From contig JAURVB010012375.1 of the NCBI GenBank assembly GCA_033002965.1, positions 62,001 to 126,000 on the forward strand: a DNA stretch of 64,000 bases, read 5' to 3'. This document shows positions 22,230-32,940 of the stretch, one piece after another. The translations under genes and the position numbers were made by a program. The notes under the pieces were generated by a model. The model worked only from the letters and a program-made list of their open reading frames with translations, was not told the DNA's origin and did not search any database. This DNA is from Piper betle. Lineage: Eukaryota; Streptophyta; Magnoliopsida; Piperales; Piperaceae. How positions within the stretch are numbered: position 1 is the stretch's first letter; each line of letters begins with the position of its first letter.

Positions 22230-23245
22230 TCTCCCACTTGGAGTCCTATTGGAACACTCTAGTCCAAATTCTTCCTCCACTTGTTCGTTGCATAAGTCCA
22301 TCACCTGCATGTTAGTGCAAGTTTCCTCCGTTGCTTTCTACACAAGAGGACACCCCCTTATATAGAACCTTCGTGTTTATCCACAACTCCGGGAAGATCT
22401 CATGCACGTCTCCAACAACCTGCATCTGACATTGGCATCCTTATCTCCATGCAGATGGGGCATATCTCCATGTCGATCATGCATATCTTCTGGAGTTAGT
22501 TGCAACCAACCTCCACCGTTGGCTAAGGATTGATCTTGATAACTATCAACATCATCATCATCCTTATCGGCAAATCCCCTCAAGCATATCCTTCCACGCA
22601 TGCTGGTTACATGGTTGAACCCTCCTGGTTCGAACCAACCAGTCTCGGCCAACAGTCCCCTCTCTCGGCGCTTCCAGTAAATTGCATGCCCAAATACCAG
22701 CATTGCGGCACTGCTCGGCAACTCGACCCAAATACCGTAATCCTGGTAATTTGCTTGGTCACGTCCATGCACCCGTGCTCGCCCACGTACCGCTATGCTG
22801 CTTATCTCGGCACACCCGGTATTTATATCGGTACGCTCGGTCATCAACCTCACTCTGCCGATATGCGCTCGTTGCTGCTCGGCCCGGTGTTCGGTCATCA
22901 CACCCCTCGAACTCGCAACCTGGAACCCGTACGCCTCTGAGGTTTCCTCTTGCTGATATACCGACATGCTCAGTACAATTACCGATCATAATGCCGATAC
23001 GCTCCATCGAGTACTGGTACTCTGCTCGTTCCAAATCCTAGAACTCGCTAGTACACCTCGGTCACCCGACACGCTTCATGCACCACAGCTTGATCTTTGC
23101 CTGCAACTCTAACAAGGATTAACACTGGTAAGTTGTTTCCACCACTCGGATAGCACCGACTATCCGTCTTGGACGTGAGATGACTAGGAACAACCGCCAA
23201 ACCCTAGCCCCATCTCGTCCAATCAGACTAGACCTGTAACAGTCC
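22230..23245 (-). repeat. Fragment of a chromovirus LTR with its purine tract
   Basis: On the minus strand GGTGGGGGAGGACTGTTACA occurs at 23257-23238, the classic join of a Ty3/gypsy purine tract and an LTR starting TGTTACA. Downstream on that strand runs a stretch dense in CCGAG repeats. The long minus frame at 22377-22967 (196 codons) has no recognisable domain and lies wholly inside this LTR-like text, so I do not call it a gene. Just before the tract the frame (GNWRARSRS-like, or WEKERDLWQLE in another register) recalls a chromodomain tail. Confidence 0.5.
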
Positions 23246-23348
23246 TCCCCCACCAATGAGACCCGATGTCCTCATCGGAGGGTTAAGTCCTCCACAACAC
23301 TTCTTGATCTTGCTCTCCAATTGCCACAAGTCCCTCTCCTTTTCCCAG

Positions 23349-23543
23349 CTAGCCTCGCTTCTTGGTTCCCTCTTTCCACTTGTTTTGTAGAACCTCCCTT
23401 TTTGGTGGCAACTTCACCAACTCCCATGTATGAATCTTCTCCAATGATGACATCTCATCCTTCATGGCCAACTCCCACTTAAGATGAGCTTTGTCACTCA
23501 TGGTTTCATCATAAGACTCTGGTTCTCCTGCATCAGTATACAA
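23349..23543 (-). pseudogene. Copia reverse transcriptase N-terminal fragment
   Basis: The minus frame reads EPESYDETMSDKAHLKWELA, then MKDEMSSLEKIHTWELVKLP and LQNKW. This is the well-known start of Ty1/copia reverse transcriptase, where the pattern is 'W..AM..E..SL..N.TW.LV.LP'. The family then continues with the catalytic part, but here it ends after about 65 residues and passes into chromovirus text. It is a scrap left by template switching or recombination. Confidence 0.75.
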
Positions 23544-23599
23544 ACTCCATCTGATCCTTTTAAAGTCCTCAGGCTGACGTGCCTATACTCCAAAATCCT

Positions 23600-24480
23600 C
23601 CCTACCTTTTTCCCAAATTGTTGCCGGATAGTATAGGGAGCTCCATTCGGACGAGCTCTCCTCAGATTGACCAAATCTTCATGGAAAGGTTTGAGAAAAC
23701 TAACATGGAAAACTGGGTGAAGCTTGTACCCCTATACCTTCTCCACCTCACAAGGACCATCGTACCTTTGCACCAATACCCGATGCACCTTAGTACGTCT
23801 GATTTTCTCCCAAATCAGTGGCTTGAGCTTCAGCTTTACTTTGTCCCCCATGCTGAATGACAATGCCCTTGAGTCAGCATATCTCTTCATTCTGCTCGTT
23901 GCCTTCAGCCAATGAATGCCATTGCATCCCAGTGCAGCTGGACACCGTACTCCACCTCCCTGTAGAGCAACCTCTAGTGGTGTAAGAGGTTGGTAGCCTG
24001 TAGCAACTTCAAAAGGACTAAGCCCTATAGTTGAATAATGATGTAGTTTATAACAAAACTGCACTAGCCTCAAGAAGTTCCAACCAGTTCCTCTAACTGG
24101 CTGTGACGAAATGCCTCAATGCATTCGCCCTCTCAGTCTGCCCGTCAGACTAAGAATGGTTAGCTATAACAATGTCGGTCAGGACCACAATACTCCTCCC
24201 ACGTTCCTGAAGAAGTATTCGGCAACAGTCTTGGTTGAGCACCCCTGTGGTATTGCTGCGAATACAAGTACTTAGAAAACCAACCCACTAACCTTGCTGA
24301 CATTCCCTTCACCCTAGGGAATCTAGACACCAAGTCCATTGAGACCGAGCTCCATGGTCTCAAAGGTGTAGGTAGTGGCTACAGCAACCCAGCCTCTAAC
24401 CTTCTTCTCCACCTTATCCTGCTGACCCACCAGACAAGATCTGACAAAAACTTCATTATCAGCCTCCGTGAAAGTGGTCC
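23600..24480 (-). pseudogene. Chromovirus integrase fragment, broken
   Basis: On the minus strand the zinc-finger tail (VFVRSCLVGQQDKVEKK, 24460-24400) leads to RPWSSVSMDLVSRFPRVKG at 24363, the first catalytic Asp region. A gap with stops follows; then 24073-23732 reads FCYKLHHYSTIGLSPFEVAT and KRYADSRALSFSMGDKVKLK, the end of the core and the C-terminal domain. The wording is that of Ty3/gypsy chromoviruses. The second and third catalytic acidic residues cannot be read cleanly in one frame, and the piece directly abuts the RPS2 fragment at about 24481. Confidence 0.75.
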
Positions 24481-25544
<1,064 letters not shown>

Positions 25545-25576
25545 GACTCCCACTCAAATCAAGATCCGATTGAATG

Positions 25577-25600
25577 AAAGTTCTCACAGCCGGTGCCAAT
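25577..25600 (-). other. Primer-binding site of the chimeric element
   Basis: Directly after the minus-strand 5' LTR the text is ATTGGCACCGGCTGTGAGAA, the position where a tRNA 3' end would prime minus-strand synthesis. I do not assign the tRNA. Confidence 0.55.
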
Positions 25601-26159
25601 TGTTGAGAAAAATCTCCAAAATTGGAGATCAATAACAGCGAACACAAGATATGCAAAAATAATGCCAGAGAAATAAAATAAAACAAAACCAAAAGAACAT
25701 AGATTTGACGTGGAAAACCCTCTTTTCTTCGAGAGTCAAAAACCACGGGACAACAATGAACAATTCACTACTTCAACCAAGGATTACAACCATCAAATAT
25801 ATAGAGATGTACAAGAAGATTACTCACCCAACCTATACTATTGAGATTACAAGATTTCTCTTCTCAATACTCTGTATAAGATTAAACTGGTGAATAATAT
25901 ATTTTCCTCTTCTTATCTCTATATCCCTTTCCTTTTATCTCTCACATCTTGTCTTCTCTTGTCTTGGCCTGTTTTAGAATAAGGCAAATAAGTCTATATT
26001 TATAGAGATGGTTTGAGGCCCTTCATCTTCCATGGAACAACAAACAGTCACCACTGTTTGTATTCCGAGATTCATGTTCTGTATTCTGAGATTCATTTAG
26101 TATTCCGAGTGTGACAATGGGCTACATATCATTAATATTCAGAATTATAAATATTAACA
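25601..26159 (-). repeat. 5' LTR of the chimeric element (minus strand)
   Basis: On the + strand it begins TGTTGAGAAAAATCTCCAAA and ends AATATTAACA. It differs from its partner by scattered substitutions and by an extra piece near 26070-26095 (GATTCATGTTCTGTATTCTG) that looks like a short internal duplication of the neighbouring GATTC text. Confidence 0.85.
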
Positions 26160-26983
26160 GTTGGCAGTTCCTCTTAGAAGCAACAAGCTTGGCCCCAAAA
26201 AAGACAGCTTTATCAATTTCACATTTGTCACTATTGTGTGTGGCCGTCAAATAGTATTGTACTGGATTGGAACATAATTCTAAGAGTTCGTATATTCATG
26301 AACTACAGGTCTTGCATGAAATGCTTCCATATTGAGTAATTTAATAGCTCTTACTACAAAATTCACTTAGATATATGTTAAAATAAATAAGTCGCGTGCT
26401 TACTAACTTTCAGATCAATCTAATTCTCTCAACCGTTTCATCTTAATTATTAAAGTATATAATGATAATAAAAATTAATTTTATAAATCTAAACACATAT
26501 AAGCTATCATATGGAACCTAATAAAAAATGTTCAAATTAGAGATGTAGCATATATAAGCTATATGAAGTATAATTCACCGTATTTTTTCCTAATTCTAGT
26601 GTCGTAATATGCGGGATGGAGTTTTGTTTTAATCAAATAATTCCTAGCTATGTATACAAATCAACTTCACATACGATCAAAAAAAGTGTTTACTCTCAAA
26701 AAATCATAAAAGGGAATTGAATATCCAGCATTGAAAGAAGCACTAGCATATTGTAACCTTTCTAGACGGCGGAATTCATAAGATTACATGCATAAAAAAT
26801 GCATCAAATATGTTTCAAAGATATCACTAAAATCCTAGGAAGAATTGCACCAGGAAGCTACCTACTGGACGACTGTTACAAATACCAATTAAGTTGACAT
26901 GAACTGTTCAAATATAATAACAAAAATTATTCAATAGCACGTTGATTCAAATTGTCTCACCCATCAACTTTTCCTCAATTTCT
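26160..26983. other. AT-rich spacer, no gene
   Basis: This lies between the chimeric element and the 3' side of the F-box pseudogene. No reading frame or repeat that I can name. Confidence 0.5.
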
Positions 26984-28205
26984 TCATGGCAACGGCCTCT
27001 TACATGTTTGGTTGATCTCAAACAAGTTAACCAAGCAAGGTGACAGTGGTAAAAGCCTTCGTGACCAAGAAAAACTTTCAAGGTTGATTAACTTCTTCCT
27101 TTCATTGCCGAATTCGTAGCAGATTATATTATCATGGCCTATTCTAATAAATATGGCATCTTTGTTTGGGTGAAAACATGCTTCCATGATATAAACTTCC
27201 GTAAACGAAAGATCAAAGCTGTCAAGTAATAATACAAAGGAAAGACTATGTCTCAATGTCCATCTACTTGTCGACCAATCTTGAAGCTCCCAAACATGCA
27301 TTCTCCCATGGTAATGGCAAAGCTCACACCATTGAAGGCACCCTTTCCATGCGTAAAGTTGCCTTAAATCTTTTGACGTGCTTTGTGGGGGCAAATCGAG
27401 CAACTCACTAGTCTCCTCATCAACATGAAATCCTATTTATTTACCAAGAGTGCTTAAATACAATGCTCCATCAATGAGTCGTGGTGTAGAACTTAATCCT
27501 ATGTTCGATACCAGTTTTTGTCCAAGCTAATGGGCAATGGTACTTGCTTGGAGGACGCAGTCCACACACCCGATTCAGAAGAGAGGACGACAAGTTTCAC
27601 CTGTTTCGTGGAAGGAGTCGGGAAAATTACTTTGAAGTGCTCGGAAACGTTTGGGTCGAAAACAAGAGCCATCTGATAGTTTAGGTAACTCAAGCACGGT
27701 GGAGGTAGGGAGGGCAATAGAATCCATGTCTGGTTGGAAGGATTGATTACTATCAACGTTGAAGAACGAATCCGACACACCATTGCAGGAGTCCAAAATG
27801 GTAAACTGTCTTAGCCGTCGGCCTTGCCATGGAAGGAAGGACATGTTGAGAGGGGTGATAAGGGAGGGAGGGTTGTCGTCTCTGTCAATTTCTTGGACGC
27901 CAATTGTGGAGTAGTTATCAACCTCCATCATATATTTTGAGTCGGGTTTACAAGTCTCTCGTCGGGAACATAGAAGATGGGTGATGGGCGGATTTGAGAC
28001 CCTCGTGATGGGAAAGGACTTATCGGAGATCAAACGCTTCCAAGCCCCTTGAAACGCTCTTGCATCTGATGATGCATAGGGGCAGCCTCACCAGGATCTC
28101 CACCAATAAATCATCTGGAATAGAAAAACTAATATTGTCATCCATATTGCCGCAGCGACGTCGATGTCTTCTCTTTATCTCTGCCTTTTGATAGAGACCC
28201 GCCAT
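26984..28205 (-). pseudogene. F-box protein gene, broken (F-box plus F-box-associated domain)
   Basis: F-box proteins select substrates for SCF ubiquitin ligases. Here the ATG at 28205 opens a frame with an F-box, SIPDDLLVEILVRLPL then IIRCKSVSRG, in which the loop before IIRC is short. A run of four Gs on the coding strand (28048-28045) shifts the frame; one base fewer would give the expected AWKRLISDKSFPI. A second shift near 27780 separates FTILDSCNG from CRIRSSTLIVINPSNQTW, and the third part, LIDGALYLSTLGK, meets an in-frame TAG near 27440 before FHVDEETSELLDLPPQ. The tail YAWKGCLQWCELCHYHGRMH and VWELQDWSTSRWTLRH is typical of the associated domain. With at least two shifts and one stop it is a pseudogene unless the assembly is wrong at these sites. 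Confidence 0.85.
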
Positions 28206-28815
28206 TGCTATAATTCAATGGTAGAAGGAGGGATATGGATCTGAAGGCAACGTTAAGAAGGACCTACTAATTGGGTTTTTGAACTTGTGATCCGATGAAC
28301 AAGACGCTAGAGGAAGAAGTGCGTTACCAATGCGGCCGAAGAAAAGACTGGGAAGCGACTTGCCAACATATGGTCAGACGCTTGCAATTAATGCGTATTT
28401 TATATCCCCGTAACAAAAGAGTTTATGGCTCTTTTGAGTCTTCGAAACAACCTTACTTTTAAGTTTAATTGCTGGCTCTTCAAATTAGTTGTGCTATTTA
28501 ATGCTTGTATAGAGATAACATGAGCTCTTGAATTGAATTTCGGAAATACTAGTATTCTGCTAACAAAAACTAGCCAAAACTTGCAAAGCACATTTGAAAC
28601 TTATGATTAATATATATTAAGAATATACAAATATAATTTCAAAAACAGTACTATATTATTTTTACATAAAAATAATGAATATTTATTTAATTTTAACAAA
28701 AAATATAGTCATATACAATAGTGAAAATAATTTTAATTTTAATAAATAAAAAATATAATAACTAAAAGAATTTTTTATATATATATTTAATTTGGATAGA
28801 ATTATACCCTAAGAT

Positions 28816-28852
<37 letters not shown>

Positions 28853-29329
28853 TTCAACTTAAGTAAGTATTGATCATAAAACTATTGTGATGTCAGTATC
28901 AATCACAATGCCAAAAAGGCTAAAATGCGATAAGAGTAAAAAAACCCACAACACTTTAATGTAAAATAAAGGGGTTGATGTTGTGTCTCCACCGAACATA
29001 ACCAAGGTTATTAGGGGTGTAAATGAGCTGAGTTGAGTCAAATATTACTTTTTTCATGTTCTGTTTATTTTTTAAAATAGGTTGCTCAGGTTAGTTTATT
29101 ACTGGGTTATATATTTCAAGCTGAGCTCAAATTGAATAATTGCTTGGCCTAATTATACCCCAATAAATAATAAATCCCTAACTTTTAGTAGTAACTAATA
29201 ACTTGTATTAAGTATCCATTAAAATAAAAAGTATTTTATAACTATAACATGTATTAATTATGAGCAAGTAACTAGTGAGTATAGTGGATGTGTATAGTTT
29301 GGGGTTATCACACTTGTCTACTTCTATAA
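28206..29329. other. AT-rich spacer, no gene
   Basis: No supported frame. It contains an (AAT)n run at 28821-28852. A segment at 29008-29160 opens with GGGGTGTAAATGAGCTGAGT, wording found at ends of small non-autonomous DNA elements in plants, but I cannot find its other end. Confidence 0.45.
28821..28852. repeat. (AAT)n microsatellite
   Basis: About ten uninterrupted AAT units. Confidence 0.95.
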
Positions 29330-30260
29330 GGGGCGAGTCAAAAGTAGCACACAAGTGGAAAGTAAGAAATTCGACCAATCAAAGTTCAACAAAAAATCAA
29401 AACATGCATGTCTAATTATTCAATTAAAGTATATAATTAAAATTGGAGTCTATCACTAAGATATCATATCATTATAAATCATTGCAGGCTTATCTCCTCA
29501 TTCAATAAAATCTATAATAAAATTTGATTTTATCTTTAACATAAGTTGTATATAATGCAACATCTTGTCTATATTAATCAATGGGGAGTAAAAAATTGCT
29601 TTCTAATGTAAAGTAGGAGATTAAAATTATATAAAAAATCATAACTTTATAATTTATCTCCTCATTTAATTATATTCTATCTTCACATTAAATTAGAGTT
29701 TATCTTTAAAATTGGAATTTATCTTTAAGAAATCATATTATTATACTCTATCACATAATTTAATAAGAGTACGATTGGCCATGGACGCCATAGTTTATGC
29801 CCATGTTCATAACCCCTTTAGCCATTTAATAGATACGTCCTATGTTCGGATGGATGTGGATATGGCCATGGACATGAAATATGTAAGTCCTTAATAGGTT
29901 AAAGGGACATGGTCATGCAGCTTAATTAATTAGTTGTATTCACAATTGTCCTTATTAGCCAAATATCTACTCTTACATTAATAAAAGCAGAACTCAATTC
30001 GAACTCTCATTAAAAGTAGGAGATTTGACCATTCAAAATATAACAAAAAAATTATAATAATAAATTAAATTATTATAGTATATCTTCTCATTTAATTAAA
30101 ATTTATCTTTAAAGGCAGAGTTAATTAGAATCTATATCAAATAAATTAGATTACTATAGTATATCTTATTATTCAATAAAAGTCTATCTATAAAATTAAA
30201 TTAAAGTTTATATGTAATATATGTTAAGCATCTTGCCTAGTCTATATTAAAAAAACTTAA
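29330..30260. repeat. Cluster of diverged AT-rich dispersed repeats
   Basis: Three loosely similar blocks (about 29330-29580, 29585-29770, 29950-30250) each read 'AAAGTAGGAGATT...CAATCAAA...TATCTCCTCATT(TA/CA)AT...AAATCTATCTTTAAA...TTGTCTATATTA' in pieces. A similar block lies at about 270-510. The pattern suggests a small dispersed repeat in several copies; limits are uncertain. The open frame at 29712-29894 is not supported. Confidence 0.4.
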
Positions 30261-30719
30261 TTCACTTGTGATGCGTTTATTTTGTGAGCATCAATATAAG
30301 TTCTCCTTTATTTTGTCACGACAAAAACTTTGCCAAGCTTAGGATAAATTCTATTTTAAGAACATAACAGGTTTATTTAACTCTATTTAATACAAAATTG
30401 ATTTTCTTTGACTCAATTACCTTAAACTCAGCTGATTAATTGACCTTTTGCCAATAAATAGACATTCCCCAGCCATCTAAGTAGACAGAACTTCAGTCTT
30501 GTAAATATTGACTACTAAAAGCATCCTACCACCCAATTCACGAAACTTCACCCCAACCTCCGCCGTGCCATCTATGCCGACGAGAATACCTTCTACTCTT
30601 TCGCTCTCTTCTACTAGATAAACATGCGACTACATTTTAAAACTAATGTAATGTCTTATAAATGTAATGCATTGTTACAACACAATCAACTAATAAACGA
30701 AGATATGATAAAGATATAG
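30261..30719. other. No gene seen
   Basis: AT-rich DNA. A GC-richer piece at 30540-30620 yields only short frames without known motifs. Confidence 0.45.
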
Positions 30720-30880
30720 TGAACTCATCTTTTCAAAGAAGTTTCGATAAAGGCAGAATATGTTTGGATGGCAAAGATGGTTTTGTATCTCAATTTCTCT
30801 ATGCACCTGATGTTTAACTTGACACTTCTTCAACCAGTCTTTAGAAAAGCCACGACGTGATTGAACAAAATTTGACAATC
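30720..30880 (-). pseudogene. Aurora-kinase-like fragment, minus arm
   Basis: The minus frame reads WLKKCQVKHQVHREIEIQNH, then LCHPNIFCLYRNFF and SSLYLY. In plant Aurora kinases the matching part (end of beta-3, helix C and beta-4) has the pattern 'Q.[28 protein letters not shown]'-type order, including the conserved helix-C Glu and HPNI. Only about 45 residues remain; the ATP-binding glycine loop and the catalytic loop are absent. It lies head to head with a second fragment on the + strand. Confidence 0.7.
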
Positions 30881-30897
30881 TTTTCTAGGTGTTGGCA

Positions 30898-31035
30898 AAG
30901 TAATCCCATTGTTGCTGTGAAGGTTTCTATTTAAACTCAAGTTGAACATTAGTTGCTTTACAAGTTGAGATAGAAAGTCATCTTCACCATCCAAACATAT
31001 TATGCCTTCTAGGGTTACTTCTATGATCCAATTGA
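30898..31035 (+). pseudogene. Aurora-kinase-like fragment, plus arm
   Basis: Three registers together read AVKVS (the beta-3 AxK), TQVEH, then VEIESHLHHPNILCLLG and, shifted again, GYFYDP. It is the same part of the kinase as the minus arm, with a stop at the expected Gln after VEH and at least two one-base losses. Both arms share the unusual GAGTTCACTAT after the tyrosine stretch, so they descend from one already diverged copy. Confidence 0.65.
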
Positions 31036-31149
31036 GTTCACTATTTCTTTAGCGAATAATCTTTATCTTCATAAAACATTAAATGTGCTTGCAAATGTAA
31101 CCGTGCGTTTATCTGAAAGGAGAGAGGAAAAGAGTAAGAAGGTATGAAC

Positions 31150-31634
31150 TTGAATGCGAGAAGATGAACTTGGACATACATGGGAGGCAAAGAATTATCT
31201 CGGAGGCGTGTGCGGAGGTGGAGAGGTGTGTCTCAAATGCATGATGAATCTAGAAGGGGTGTGGCTAAGCTTGTCTAAAAGCTATGTTTTTCTCCGTGAT
31301 AATTCTTTGGTAACCCTTTTGAGAGACTCTAAGGAGAGCGAAATCTCTTGTTTTCTCATGAGAAAGAGTTTCCGGCTTGAGATTGTATTCCTCTTGTTTT
31401 AAGGTGAGGGTCGACCTAGGGAGTGTACTATGGAGTTCTTCCCTAACTCTTGTAACTTGTGGTTGCTTGTGATGTCGTAATCTCTTGATTATAATGGAAG
31501 CTTCAATTGAGTCCTCCCTAAGTCTTGTACCTGGGGAGTGGACTTTCCAAACCTCGTTTAATTTGTGTGTATACTTTTGATTTTGTTTCCTCTTTGTTAC
31601 CACCAGCTTCGTTTTTGTGACATTTACCGCAACA
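31150..31634 (+). repeat. 3' end of a copia LTR, solo or truncated
   Basis: The text GGGTCGACCTAGGGAGTG, ATGGAGTTCTTCCCTAAC, TTGTAACTTGTGGTTGC, GAGTCCTCCCTAAGTC and the end TTTACCGCAACA is the U5 wording of a widespread plant copia LTR. The LTR ends CA at 31634. No primer-binding site or gag follows, so it is a solo or truncated LTR. The left edge is unclear. Confidence 0.7.
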
Positions 31635-32839
31635 ATTAAACTCCAATGTAAAGTATGTAATGACCTTGATACAAATTAGTTGTAATCAGCATGTGTAGCC
31701 CTAGACACCTAAAATCCAACTATAAAAATACTCGAAGCCAACCCACACACAATTAAAATCCATCAAATGATAACTTTCTGTTGTGTTATCAGTCAGACCT
31801 TTACTTATTATTGAAACAAATTTCAGATGAATACCAAACAAGCATTTCAAAAGGAACAATCAAGGAGAGATTCTTTGCTTCACAAATAAAAAAATAAAGC
31901 TTTAGAAGGGTACTAAGAATGTAATCTAACACAAAAAATATTGAATTAAACCTTACATAAAGGGTTGTTCAAAGCTCGATTAAATTCAATTGGCTCACTC
32001 TACTCTCGAAAGAAGCTCAATTCAAAATTTAAATTGATATTAAACGAGCCAAGCATGAGCCTATCCCTTCTTAACTTGGTTTGACTCAATGGTCGATACT
32101 TTATATAAAGAATATGATTTTTGACCATGTTTATCTTAATTTTTTTAAACAAATATAATTAAATTATAAAATATCATTATATGATAACAATTTAAATAGA
32201 AACATGCATGATTAAATTATCTTTCCTGCATAATTATGTTAAAATTGAAATATTTTAATGATAAATTAAATTTTTGTATGAATTATACGAAAAAAATATA
32301 TCATTAAATACGAATCAAGCTAACTCCAATTTCACCTGAACTCGAACGGACCCGAGGACTTTTTAGCTCGACTCGAATTCGAAATCAAACGAGACGAGCC
32401 TAACTTGAGTAAAATTCGACTCGACTCACCCGACGAGCACCCATACTTAGCCTTAAAAGTTTCCCGCCACCAACGCATAAATCAGCAAAAGATATGCTTA
32501 CTATAAAATGTGCTCATCCAACGAACAAGACGAGAGAAACACCTATGAAAACAATTGGGCAGGTTGAAAGACAGGAACAACCTCCCAATATAGTTGATTC
32601 TTGGAGAGCCATAGTTGACTCTTAGAAACCCTTATTCATCTTGAACTGGTTCACGCACAGGACCAGCCTCCCAATATTATCTCAACCACTCTATTGTTGT
32701 TATATTATTTGATTTGTATTGATAAGGTGAATTGTACTTACCTCAAGATCCCTTTGTTATCATGTAACAAAAGATGGACTAATCATGTTATTCAAACAAT
32801 GAACGAGCCCAGTAAACACTTAGGCGGTTCGAAACTTAC
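31635..32839. other. No gene; possible small DNA element at 31968-32452
   Basis: From 31968 (GGGTTGTTCAAAGCTCGA) to 32452 (GACTCACCCGACGAGCACCC) the two ends are partly inverted copies (GGGTTGTTC.AAGCTCGA against GGGTGCTCGTCGGGTGAG). The inside is rich in ACTCGA and CTCGA words. That is the pattern of small non-autonomous hAT or MULE derivatives, but I see no clear target duplication. Confidence 0.35.
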
Positions 32840-32940
32840 AAGGGGAAGGTGAGGGTGGTGCAGTGGAGGTAGTTGATGGCAAGGACGAGGGAAGAGGTGG
32901 TGTAAGGAAGTGAGGGGAGGGTGATGGTGATGGAGCCCAT
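32840..32940 (-). CDS. Possible orphan first exon (partial)
   Basis: On the minus strand an ATG at 32940 opens MGSITITLPSLPYTTSS, then LVLAINYLHCTTLTFP, and ends exactly at a perfect donor GTAAGT at 32839. The segment is GC-rich in AT-rich surroundings and C-biased in third positions, like the first exon of the GPAT gene. An acceptor-like TTTTCATAG about 300 bases further on leads to only a dozen open codons. I do not recognise the protein. It may be a first exon left from a gene broken by insertions, or chance. Confidence 0.3.

Noticed and set aside
22377..22967. 196-codon minus-strand open frame
   Set aside because: It lies inside chromovirus LTR-like text full of CCGAG words, is also open on the other strand, and shows no domain.
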